The notes beneath the pieces are model-generated. The model searched no databases. It worked only from the letters and a program-made list of their open reading frames with translations, and was not told the origin of the DNA. A program made the position numbers and the translations under genes. DNA of 64,000 nucleotides from Lachnospiraceae bacterium (GTDB lineage Bacteria > Bacillota > Clostridia > Lachnospirales > Lachnospiraceae): the NCBI GenBank assembly GCA_016281555.1, contig JAEEIV010000055.1, positions 1 through 64,000 on the forward strand, in the 5' to 3' direction. Below, in pieces: positions 1 to 8,446 of this stretch; position 1 is the first letter of the stretch, and every line of letters begins with the position of its first letter.

Positions 1-254
1 AGGTGTTCCGCCGGCGTATTGACCGACGTGTGGCTTTCCGGCACGATGAGATCCAGTTCGATCTGAAGCGGCGTATTGCCGAGAAGACGGGAAAACTGCG
101 TTTCCGTCTGGATCTTTTTCGGCATCAGGTTGACGAGCAGGATCCGAAGAGGACGGATGTCCTGGGTGGTCGCCCGTCCTTCGGTCATGACGAAGATGTT
201 TTCCTGCCTCAGCGTTTCTACCGCAGGCAGATGATCCGGAATTTTGATCGGCAT
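1..254 (-). CDS. metA: Homoserine O-acetyl/succinyltransferase (MetA family), N-terminal part, truncated by window edge
   Basis: Reverse complement from ATG at 254 reads [85 protein letters not shown], a typical MetA N-terminus; directly abuts the metY stop. Confidence 0.9.
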   Translation of the reverse strand, partial: MPIKIPDHLPAVETLRQENIFVMTEGRATTQDIRPLRILLVNLMPKKIQTETQFSRLLGNTPLQIELDLIVPESHTSVNTPAEH

Positions 255-1541
255 TTACTTGACCTCATTCAGTGCCTGTTCCACGTCGGCGATCAGGTCT
301 TCCGCGTTCTCGAGACCGCAGGAGAACCGGACGAGTCCGGCCGGGATGCCCGCTTCCTTCAACTGTTCTTCCGTGAGCTGGCGGTGCGTCGTCGAAGCGG
401 GATTCAGGCAGCAGCTCCGCGCGTCCGCGACGTGCGTCTCGATCGCACAGATCTTCAATGCGTTCATGAAGGTTTCCGCCGCCTCGCGGCCGCCGTCAAT
501 CTCGAAACTCACGACGCCGCAGGAGCCCTTCGGAAGGTATTTCTGCTGCAGGGCATGATAGGGATCGCCCGGCAGATCGGAATAGATGACGCGCTTGATC
601 TTCGGATGGTGCTCCAGATATTTCGCGAGCGCGAGCCCGTTTTCGCAATGCTTCGGCATCCGGACGTGCAATGATTCCAGCCCGAGGTTGATGTAGAACG
701 CGTGCTGCGGCGACTGGATCGAACCGAAGTCACGCATGAGCTGCGCCGTGCATTTCGTGATGAATGCGCCGCCCATTCCGAAGCGTTCCGCATACACGAC
801 GCCGTGATAGCTTTCATCCGGCGTGGTGAGGCCGGGGAACTTGTCTTTGTGCGCCATCCAGTCGAACTTTCCGCCGTCAATGATCGCGCCGCCGACGGAG
901 CTTCCGTGGCCGTCAATGTACTTCGTAGTGGAGTGCGTGACGATGTCCGCGCCCCATTCGATCGGCCGGCAGTTGACCGGCGTCGCGAAGGTATTGTCCA
1001 CGATGAGCGGCACGCCGTGCCTGTGCGCGACGCGGGCGTACGTTTCGATGTCCAGCACGGTCAGCGCGGGATTTGCGATCGTCTCGCCGAACAGGGCTTT
1101 CGTGTTCGGACGGAAGGCCGCATCCAGTTCTTCCTCGGTCGCATCCGGCGAAACGAAGGTGAACTCAATGCCCATCTTCGCCATCGTCACGGCGAAGAGA
1201 TTGAACGTGCCTCCGTAGATCGAGGAGCAGGAAACGACGTGATCGCCGGCGTTCGCCACGTTGAACACGGCGAAGAAATTCGCCGCCTGGCCGGAGCTCG
1301 TCAGCATGGCCGCCGTGCCGCCCTCCAGTTCCGCGAGTTTCGCAGCCACGAGGTCGTTCGTCGGATTCTGCAGGCGGGTGTAGAAATAGCCGTTCGCTTC
1401 CAGATCGAAAAGCTTGCCCATGTCCTTGCCCGTCGCGTATTTGAACGTCGTGGACTGGTAGATGGGCACCTGTCTCGGCTCACCGTTTCCCGGACGGTAT
1501 CCGCCCTGAACGCATTTGGTCTCGATATTATAGTCTTTCAT
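255..1541 (-). CDS. metY: O-acetylhomoserine sulfhydrylase (PLP-dependent Cys/Met metabolism family)
   Basis: ETKCVQGGYRPGNGEPRQVPIYQSTTF...THSTTKYIDGHG...; PLP-Lys region SATKY-like; adjacent to metA. Confidence 0.93.
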   Translation of the reverse strand: MKDYNIETKCVQGGYRPGNGEPRQVPIYQSTTFKYATGKDMGKLFDLEANGYFYTRLQNPTNDLVAAKLAELEGGTAAMLTSSGQAANFFAVFNVANAGDHVVSCSSIYGGTFNLFAVTMAKMGIEFTFVSPDATEEELDAAFRPNTKALFGETIANPALTVLDIETYARVAHRHGVPLIVDNTFATPVNCRPIEWGADIVTHSTTKYIDGHGSSVGGAIIDGGKFDWMAHKDKFPGLTTPDESYHGVVYAERFGMGGAFITKCTAQLMRDFGSIQSPQHAFYINLGLESLHVRMPKHCENGLALAKYLEHHPKIKRVIYSDLPGDPYHALQQKYLPKGSCGVVSFEIDGGREAAETFMNALKICAIETHVADARSCCLNPASTTHRQLTEEQLKEAGIPAGLVRFSCGLENAEDLIADVEQALNEVK

Positions 1542-1593
1542 GTTCCGTCTCCTTTGGAGCGCCCGTTTTCACGCGGGACATCATAACTTTTTT

Positions 1594-1622
1594 ATTGTAG
1601 CATAAGCGCTTTTTCAATGCAA
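1594..1622 (-). promoter_or_regulatory. Sigma70-type promoter of metY-metA
   Basis: Minus strand TTGCAT-17 bp-TACAAT. Confidence 0.6.
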
Positions 1623-1680
1623 TCGGTTTGCCTGAAAAACTTTCCGTTCCGTTTCCGTGCGCTCCGTTTCTGCGATGTCA

Positions 1681-1708
1681 TTGACAATTCGGGAATTCCG
1701 GGTATAAT
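1681..1708 (+). promoter_or_regulatory. Sigma70-type promoter of the HTH regulator
   Basis: TTGACA-16 bp-TATAAT upstream of ATG 1778 with AAGGAGG RBS. Confidence 0.75.
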
Positions 1709-1777
1709 GGAATTGAGAAGGATCTCGGGACGACTGAGTCTCGGGCGGTCGAACGAAAGAAGGAGGGAGCAAAAGTC

Positions 1778-3511
1778 ATGACTTTTCAGGAAACCTTGAA
1801 CGACTATCTCGCGAGAACTGAAGCCACACAGGCGGATCTTGCCAAGTTATCAAGTTTGAGCGGCAGCACCATCAGCCGTTACCGTTCCGGGGACCGCTGC
1901 CCTTCGATCGAGAGCCGCCACCTTTTGCAGATCGCGGACGGTTTCTTCCTTCTCGCGAAGGAAAAGGGACTCGATATCCCGAAAAAGCAGATCTATCAGG
2001 ACTTCCGGAATTCCATCTCGGGCGGTCTCACCGTGGAATACAGTACCTGGCTCCAGAACCTCACCTTTCTGTTAAAGTCCATCGGGATCCGCGGAGGAGC
2101 GCTGGCGCGCGCCATCGATTACGACCCCTCTTCCATCTCCAAGATCCTCTCCGGCTCGCGAAAACCCGCAGACGTGGGCGAATTCACGTCGAACGTGGCG
2201 GCCTATGCCATCCGCGTCGCGGCCGAGACGAGAAGCCTCGAATACCTTGCTTCCCTGCTCCGTTTTCCGGAGGACACGCCCGTTTCCGAGGCGGCATTGC
2301 AGCCCGCCCTCATCCGCTGGCTGGGATCCAATGAGGAACCGTACGGAAAAAACCCGATCGGCGGATTCCTGGAAAAACTGGACCATTTCAGTCTCGACGA
2401 TTATCTGAAGGCCGTGAACTTAGACGACGTGAAGCTGTTCACGCTGCCGCACCAGCAGACCACGGTCAAGCTGTATTCCGGCATTGACGAACTATTGACC
2501 GCGGAGATCGATTTCATCCGGGCGACGCTTCTCTCCCACTCGACGGAGGATTGTCTCCTGTATTCGGATTTCCCGGCATTGACGAGAGATCCCTCGATGA
2601 ACTTTTTCAAACTCTGGATGGTCGGCATGTCGCTTCTTTTGAAGCGCGGACTCCGGTTCGACCTCATCGTGGACATCAGCAAGCCGCTCCGTGAGATCGC
2701 AGTCGGAATCGAAGCATATCTGCCGCTCCTGATGACCGGTCAGATCAATATTTTCTATCTGAAAACGCCGGAATGCGGCAATTTCTGTCATCAGATCCGC
2801 GTTTCCGGCGCCGCCGTGCTCGTCGGGATATCGCTGCAGGGACGTCTGGAAGAAGGCCGGTTCACTCTGACGAAACGCCGCGAGGATCTCCGGTTCTTCC
2901 GGCGTCAGGCCGAGCACCTGCGCGCCAATGCTCTCCCCTTAACGGAAGTCTTCCGCGAAAACCGTCAGAAGGATTATCTTGCCTGCATTGACGAAATTGA
3001 AAACATAAAAGGGAACGTCCGTTTCGTGACCGGGTCGCTTCCGATCTTCTCGATTCCGGAAGACGTGCTTCGGGACCTTCTGAAGCTCAGAAACATTGAT
3101 GAGAACAGCATTGCCAAGATTTTGAAGTACCGTGCACGGTGCTTCCGTTCCATAATGAGAATTGTGAAAACCCGCACGTTCACGGTGGAATATCCGGACC
3201 TGACCGAGGAAGCGTTCAATGCCGATCCGATCTGTCTCATGCTCTCCGACGTCTTCTTTCCCGAAGACGTTCCTTACACGTACGAAGCCTATGACGCGCA
3301 CAGAAAGGCCATGAAAGAGTTCTCGGAAAAGCATCCGAATCTGATCCTCATTCAGGACAGCAAACCGGCATTCCGGAATCTGACCTATTCCGTCGCAGGA
3401 GACGAACACGTCATCATCTCAAAAAACGTCTCGCCCGCCATCCACTTCTGCATCCGGAATCCCCGGATCGCGCAGGTATTCAAGTTCTTCATCCCGCCGC
3501 TCAGGGACTGA
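1778..3511 (+). CDS. XRE-type HTH transcriptional regulator with two HTH-like segments and a large uncharacterised C-terminal region
   Basis: N-term ATQADLAKLSSLSGSTISRYRSGDRCPS and second IRGGALARAIDYDPSSISKILSGSRKPAD; remaining ~430 aa has no fold I recognise. Confidence 0.8.
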   Translation: MTFQETLNDYLARTEATQADLAKLSSLSGSTISRYRSGDRCPSIESRHLLQIADGFFLLAKEKGLDIPKKQIYQDFRNSISGGLTVEYSTWLQNLTFLLKSIGIRGGALARAIDYDPSSISKILSGSRKPADVGEFTSNVAAYAIRVAAETRSLEYLASLLRFPEDTPVSEAALQPALIRWLGSNEEPYGKNPIGGFLEKLDHFSLDDYLKAVNLDDVKLFTLPHQQTTVKLYSGIDELLTAEIDFIRATLLSHSTEDCLLYSDFPALTRDPSMNFFKLWMVGMSLLLKRGLRFDLIVDISKPLREIAVGIEAYLPLLMTGQINIFYLKTPECGNFCHQIRVSGAAVLVGISLQGRLEEGRFTLTKRREDLRFFRRQAEHLRANALPLTEVFRENRQKDYLACIDEIENIKGNVRFVTGSLPIFSIPEDVLRDLLKLRNIDENSIAKILKYRARCFRSIMRIVKTRTFTVEYPDLTEEAFNADPICLMLSDVFFPEDVPYTYEAYDAHRKAMKEFSEKHPNLILIQDSKPAFRNLTYSVAGDEHVIISKNVSPAIHFCIRNPRIAQVFKFFIPPLRD

Positions 3512-4919
3512 CGCGGGTCAGTCCGTTTTCTTCGACGGTCTTTTCTCTTTCCAGCTTTCGCATGAAGAGCACGAACATCGTTACGGCGATCCCCGTGGAC
3601 AAGAGTTCCGCGATCGGGGTCGCCAAAACGACGCCCGTCGCGCCGAGGCCGAACGAAAGCGAAAGGATCCCCATCAGAGGAATGTCCAGCACGCCCTTTC
3701 TTAAACAGGACAAAACGAGCGACTTGATCCGCTGCCCGGTCGCCTGAAAGACCGCATTGAACAAAAACGTCACGGAGCAGAGCGGCACGGCGAAGCAGAC
3801 GACCCGCAGGAACGCGGATCCGAACCGTATGCTCTCCGGCTCGTCAATGAAGAAGCGGATGAGCGGTTCGGCGAAGATCTGGAACAGCACGAGACAACTG
3901 AGTCCGATCATTTCCGAAAGCGCGCCCGCAAAAAGGATGGACTTCTTCATCCGTTTGTAGTTTTTGGCGCCGTAATTATAGCCCACGAGCGGCGTCACGC
4001 CCATCGTGATGCCCATCATCGTGTTGAATGCGAGAAGATTCACCTTCTTCGCCACGCCGAGTCCCGAAACCGCTTCCGTTCCGTACCCGCTCACGTAAAC
4101 GTTCGCGAAGATGTTCGACACCATCGCAAGCGTCGTCTGCAATGCTGCCGGGAAGCCGATCGCGAGGACCTCGCTCGGGATCTTTCCCTTCAGCGAAAAG
4201 TCCCTCGGATTCAGAGTAAATACGGAATGCGGATCCTTCCGGTGCCTATAAAGATAGATCAGGAAAAACAGGAAGGACGCGGTATTCGAGAGCATCGTGG
4301 CAATGGCTGCGCCGATCACTTCATTGCCCTTCGGAAGCAGGACGAACATGAACAGCGGGTCCAGGATGATGTTCAGGACGCCGCCCATCGACATGCCGAA
4401 GCCCGCCTCCCTCGAAGCGCCGGTCGAACGGACGAGATGGCCGCAAAGGTTGTTCCCGACCGACGGCAGAGCGCCGATGATCACGACCCAAAACAGATAA
4501 TCGTAAGCAAACTGATAGGAATTATCATCGCCGCCGACCGCGTAGATGAGCCAGGGTCTGGCAATGAAGATGAAAAGCGCGTAGACGACGGAGGCCGCAA
4601 GGCCGAACCAGAAACTGAACGCGAAGACGTGCCGCGCCTTCTCCGGATTCTTCTGGCCGAGCAGCCGGGAGATCAGGCTCGCGCCGCCGGCGCCGAAAAG
4701 ATTCGCGATCGCGCCGGTGATGATGAACAGGGGCATGCAGACGGACATGGCCGCCACGGCCGCCGCATTGCCGGTCCGGCCGACGTACCAGGTGTCCGCG
4801 TAATTGTAGATGATGTTGATGACCTGGGTGATGACGGTGGGGATCGCGAGCGCAAGCACTGCCTTCGGGATCGGCGCCTGTTCAAAGATATAGGTCTTGT
4901 CCCGGGATCTTGCGCTCAT
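3501..4919 (-). CDS. MATE family multidrug/metabolite efflux transporter
   Basis: 12-TM-like protein; PTVITQVINIIYNYADTWYVGRTGNAAAVAAMSVCMPL typical MATE N-terminus. Confidence 0.92.
   Translation of the reverse strand: MSARSRDKTYIFEQAPIPKAVLALAIPTVITQVINIIYNYADTWYVGRTGNAAAVAAMSVCMPLFIITGAIANLFGAGGASLISRLLGQKNPEKARHVFAFSFWFGLAASVVYALFIFIARPWLIYAVGGDDNSYQFAYDYLFWVVIIGALPSVGNNLCGHLVRSTGASREAGFGMSMGGVLNIILDPLFMFVLLPKGNEVIGAAIATMLSNTASFLFFLIYLYRHRKDPHSVFTLNPRDFSLKGKIPSEVLAIGFPAALQTTLAMVSNIFANVYVSGYGTEAVSGLGVAKKVNLLAFNTMMGITMGVTPLVGYNYGAKNYKRMKKSILFAGALSEMIGLSCLVLFQIFAEPLIRFFIDEPESIRFGSAFLRVVCFAVPLCSVTFLFNAVFQATGQRIKSLVLSCLRKGVLDIPLMGILSLSFGLGATGVVLATPIAELLSTGIAVTMFVLFMRKLEREKTVEENGLTRVSP
3505..3524. 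terminator. Hairpin at convergent gene ends (possible terminator)
   Basis: GGACTGAC-GCGG-GTCAGTCC followed on + by GTTTTC; overlaps both stop codons. Confidence 0.6.
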
Positions 4920-4924
4920 AAACT

Positions 4925-5677
4925 TCAGACGCTGCCTGTCTCTTCCGGAAGCAGCGCCTTCGCCACCTTTTCACAGTCTTCGTAAATACAGAGATTTGCA
5001 AACCCGTCCATACTCGTTCGCGACAGGTTGATGAGCACGAGTTTGTCGCCCGGATAAAAGCGGACGAAGGAAGCTGCCGGATACACCACGAGGCTCGTGC
5101 CGACGATGATCATCATGTCGGCGGTCCGGATGGCTTCGACGGTCTTGTCGATGACCCGCTCGTTGAGCCCTTCCTCGTACAGCACGACGTCCGGCCGGAT
5201 CATGCCGCCGCAGGTGCATTTCGGCACGCCCTGCGCCTCGTAGACCGTCTGCATCGAATACTTCCGTCCGCAGCGCACGCAGTAGTTCTTGTGCACGGTG
5301 CCGTGAAGGTTCAATACCTTCGTGCTGCCGGCCTTTTCATGCAAGCCGTCGATGTTCTGCGTCACGATCGTCACGTCGTGCCCTTCCGCTTCGAGACGGG
5401 CGAACATCCGGTGTGCTTCGTTCGGTTCCGCATCGGGGTACAGCATTTTCCCCCGGTAAAACTCGAAGAATTCCTCGGGATGATCCATGAGGAACGAGTG
5501 CGAGACCATCTCCTCCGGGCTGTACGTCCGGTGCAGTTTCTGCTGATAAATGCCGTTCGCGGACCGGAAATCCGGGATCCCCGAGGGCACCGAAATGCCC
5601 GCGCCCGTGAAGCCGACGATCTTGCGGCTGTCCCGGATCATATCCTTCAGTTTCGCAATGCTTTCGTTAAAGTCCAT
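4925..5677 (-). CDS. cobB: NAD-dependent protein deacylase, SIR2 family
   Basis: GFTGAGISVPSGIPDFRS, TQNIDGLHEKAG, HGT, zinc Cys pairs CVRCG/CTCGG. Confidence 0.93.
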   Translation of the reverse strand: MDFNESIAKLKDMIRDSRKIVGFTGAGISVPSGIPDFRSANGIYQQKLHRTYSPEEMVSHSFLMDHPEEFFEFYRGKMLYPDAEPNEAHRMFARLEAEGHDVTIVTQNIDGLHEKAGSTKVLNLHGTVHKNYCVRCGRKYSMQTVYEAQGVPKCTCGGMIRPDVVLYEEGLNERVIDKTVEAIRTADMMIIVGTSLVVYPAASFVRFYPGDKLVLINLSRTSMDGFANLCIYEDCEKVAKALLPEETGSV

Positions 5678-5701
5678 CGTCCCTCTCTCCGCTTTTCGCC
5701 G

Positions 5702-7090
5702 TCATTCCACGACGTAGTCAAAGTCCACCGGAATAAAGACCTGTCCGTTCGGCGTGCGCGCCTCGATCGTGACACGGTACGTCCCGGGCTCCAACGCGCC
5801 CGTCCGTTTCACGGGCGAAGCGAATCCCTTCAGGCTGAAATGATACGCGGTGCCGTCGGCGATCTCCGCCCGGTTGAACAGGTGGCTGTTCAGGCGCTTC
5901 CTCTCTCCGGTCGTCCGGTTTTCCGCGAACAGCGAAACGGTCGCCAGCGGATAATTGCTCTCGATCCGGATGATCTCCGTGCCGTTTAAGTCGTTCGGGG
6001 AAGAGATCGTCTTCTCGGTGTTCAGCTTGACTTCCGGAAACTCGTACTTTTTCGTGCCCTGAAATTCGGCAACGGTCATCGGGATGTAGGCTTCGTCGAA
6101 GAGGCGTTCAAAAGTGTACTTGTAATCGACGCGGCCCTGCGCGTGGTATTTCTGACCGGTCGTCTCATCGATCTGCTCGAAACCGCCGGGACGCTGATCC
6201 TGGATCATGACGTAGCTCTCGGTGCCGTTGATCGAGCCGTCCGCGTTCCGGACGACGACAGCGTTTTCCGTCGCCATCATCGTATGCCCCATCTTCACGT
6301 GATCCTGCCAGACCACGATGTCCGCGGGCTCTAAGAGTGCGTAACACTCGAACATTTTCTGACTGCCGTAGCGCTTCACGATGTCGTCCGTGAAGTCCTT
6401 GGAGTCCGCCTTCCCGAAGGACGGCGTGGTGAGATCGTAGGTGTAGTCGCCGAGCGGCAGCCAGCCGTTCTTGTACACCATATAGTAGCATTGCAGGACG
6501 CCGCGCATGCTGTTCGCGACGGCAAAGATCGCCCAGCCGGCGGTGCCGGAGCAGCTGCTCCCGATCGCCCGCGTGAATGCGGGGCCGAGCTGCGCATTGT
6601 AATCGGACGTCAGCTCGTCAATGAGGAGACGTCCGGTCCGGAGATTCAGATAATCCAAAAACGCGTATACGCTGGTGTTCGGACCGGTGTAGGGAATGCC
6701 GGCATAACGTTCGTACTGTCTGAAAGGCGTGGAAGAAATCGAGGTCGTGACCTCGAAGTCCTCGTTCGAGTACCATTGCACGGTGAGCGCCTTCCGCATG
6801 AGATCGACCGCCGCCGCGCGCATTTCCGCGATCGTCGGCTCGTGATCGAAGATGTACTGCGGATAGTCCATGATCGGGGAATCGACGGCGAAAATGTCGA
6901 TCTCCTCGGTTTCGGGCACGGTGCTTTCCGCGACCGGTTCAGTCACGGGTTCCGTTTCCTTTTCACCTGACGGAGTTTCCTCCGCAGGCGCTTTCGTGTC
7001 CGAGGTTCCCGCGCCGCAGGCTGACGCAAAGATCATCATGACGGCGACAAGAATCAGGAGCCAACGGTTTTTCTTTTCTTTTCTCATCAT
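5702..7090 (-). CDS. Lipoprotein with NlpC/P60-like Cys/His core
   Basis: Signal/lipobox LVAVMMIFASACGAG; SSCSGTAGWA ... GDxVVWQD-like ADIVVWQDHVKMGHTMM; paralogous to 7151..8326. Confidence 0.65.
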   Translation of the reverse strand: MMRKEKKNRWLLILVAVMMIFASACGAGTSDTKAPAEETPSGEKETEPVTEPVAESTVPETEEIDIFAVDSPIMDYPQYIFDHEPTIAEMRAAAVDLMRKALTVQWYSNEDFEVTTSISSTPFRQYERYAGIPYTGPNTSVYAFLDYLNLRTGRLLIDELTSDYNAQLGPAFTRAIGSSCSGTAGWAIFAVANSMRGVLQCYYMVYKNGWLPLGDYTYDLTTPSFGKADSKDFTDDIVKRYGSQKMFECYALLEPADIVVWQDHVKMGHTMMATENAVVVRNADGSINGTESYVMIQDQRPGGFEQIDETTGQKYHAQGRVDYKYTFERLFDEAYIPMTVAEFQGTKKYEFPEVKLNTEKTISSPNDLNGTEIIRIESNYPLATVSLFAENRTTGERKRLNSHLFNRAEIADGTAYHFSLKGFASPVKRTGALEPGTYRVTIEARTPNGQVFIPVDFDYVVE

Positions 7091-7150
7091 TTTTCTGCTT
7101 TCCTTTTATGTTTTCCCGGATCTCTCACCCGGGTCCTATTCTCTTCAGTC

Positions 7151-8326
7151 TTACCCTTCTGCTGCCGTGACTCTTTCCCCGTTAGGCAATGTCACTACGA
7201 GCCGGAACCGCTTTCCTCTGCTTCCTTCGTCCTTCCCGAACCCGGACGGGATGAACCCGGCGAGCGGAAAGTCAAAAGCAAGCCCGTCCCGGACGTCGTT
7301 TCTGGTAAACGCGTACTCGGCGGAGGTTTTTTCCCTTCCTGACGCCGTCTTTTCAAAAAGCGACACGAGCGCCATCGGGTAATTCGAGCGAAGACGCGAT
7401 TTTCGGAGGTTTTCCGGGGTGAAAGGCACTTCCGCGGAGAGTTTCACCCATGGCTTCTCAAACGGCTTTAACCCCTGAAATTCGGCCGTTGTCGCGGGAA
7501 TGTATCCCTCGTCGTATAGCATTTTGAAGGAATACTTCGCATTGACGCGGCCCATGTTCCGGTACATGGCGCCCGTCCGCTCATCGACGGTCTGAAATCC
7601 GCCGGGCCGCTGATCCTGAACGAACACGTAGCTCTTTTCGTCATCCAGAAAGCCGTCCTCTTTCCTGTAATTCAAGACCGCCGGTCCGATCGCCATCATC
7701 GTGTGTCCGAGTTTCTTCCGGTCCTGCCAGACGACGATGTCGCCCGCTTCCAGAAGCCTGTACGATTCGTACATGCGTTCCCGGCCGTTCAATGCGCAGA
7801 TCTCATCGGTCGATAAAGGCGAGTCGTGCCCGAACTCGTCGATCGAAGTGTCGTATTCATAAGGGCCGAGCTTCAGCCAGCCGTTCTTCGGCACCATGTA
7901 ATAGCACTGAAAGCACCCGCGGACGCTGTTGCAGACGGACGCGACCGCCCAGCCGACGGCGCCGGAACAGCTTAAACCCGCGACCTTGTTGAGGGCCGTC
8001 GAAGCGTCCGGATAACCGAGTTTTTTCAGTTCTTCGGTTTTCAGCCGTCCGGTCTTTTCGTCAATGAACTTAAGAAATCCGAAGAGGCTCGTGTTCGGCC
8101 CGGTGTAAGGAACACCCGCGTATTTGACGAAGGGATTGAACGTGCGCTTGGAAACCGACGTCGTCAGTGTGATCGGCTCCTCGGTGAACCATTGCACGGA
8201 CAGCGTCTTATGCATGGCGAGGACCGCCATCTCACGCATTTCCTGGACCGTCGGTTCGTGATCGAACGTGAACTTCGGCCACGACCCGATCGGACTGTCC
8301 ACGGAATCGATTCGAAGATATTGCAT
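7151..8326 (-). CDS. NlpC/P60-like protein, leaderless paralogue of 5702..7090
   Basis: Start chosen at MQYLRIDS (RBS GGAAGGAG upstream) instead of ORF-track start 8347; LSCSGAVGWA, GDIVVWQDRKKLGHTMM. Confidence 0.65.
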   Translation of the reverse strand: MQYLRIDSVDSPIGSWPKFTFDHEPTVQEMREMAVLAMHKTLSVQWFTEEPITLTTSVSKRTFNPFVKYAGVPYTGPNTSLFGFLKFIDEKTGRLKTEELKKLGYPDASTALNKVAGLSCSGAVGWAVASVCNSVRGCFQCYYMVPKNGWLKLGPYEYDTSIDEFGHDSPLSTDEICALNGRERMYESYRLLEAGDIVVWQDRKKLGHTMMAIGPAVLNYRKEDGFLDDEKSYVFVQDQRPGGFQTVDERTGAMYRNMGRVNAKYSFKMLYDEGYIPATTAEFQGLKPFEKPWVKLSAEVPFTPENLRKSRLRSNYPMALVSLFEKTASGREKTSAEYAFTRNDVRDGLAFDFPLAGFIPSGFGKDEGSRGKRFRLVVTLPNGERVTAAEG

Positions 8327-8422
8327 GAAGGGTCTGCTCCTTCCCATGTGTTTTCTGCAAAACGGAGCTGATGCCCTGCACCTTTTCGTGCCTGTGCAAC
8401 AGCCCCGTTTACCGAACTTCCT

Positions 8423-8440
8423 GCCCTGAATAGTCAGGGC
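8423..8440. other. Perfect hairpin downstream of the giant gene
   Basis: GCCCTGA-ATAG-TCAGGGC, no T-run, in the 120-bp gap between the giant gene and the NlpC/P60-like pair. Confidence 0.45.
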
Positions 8441-8446
8441 GGGATG

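Noticed and set aside
1542-1600. Possible SAM or T-box riboswitch ahead of metY-metA
   Set aside because: Leader between -10 and ATG is only ~50 nt, too short for known SAM or T-box riboswitches.
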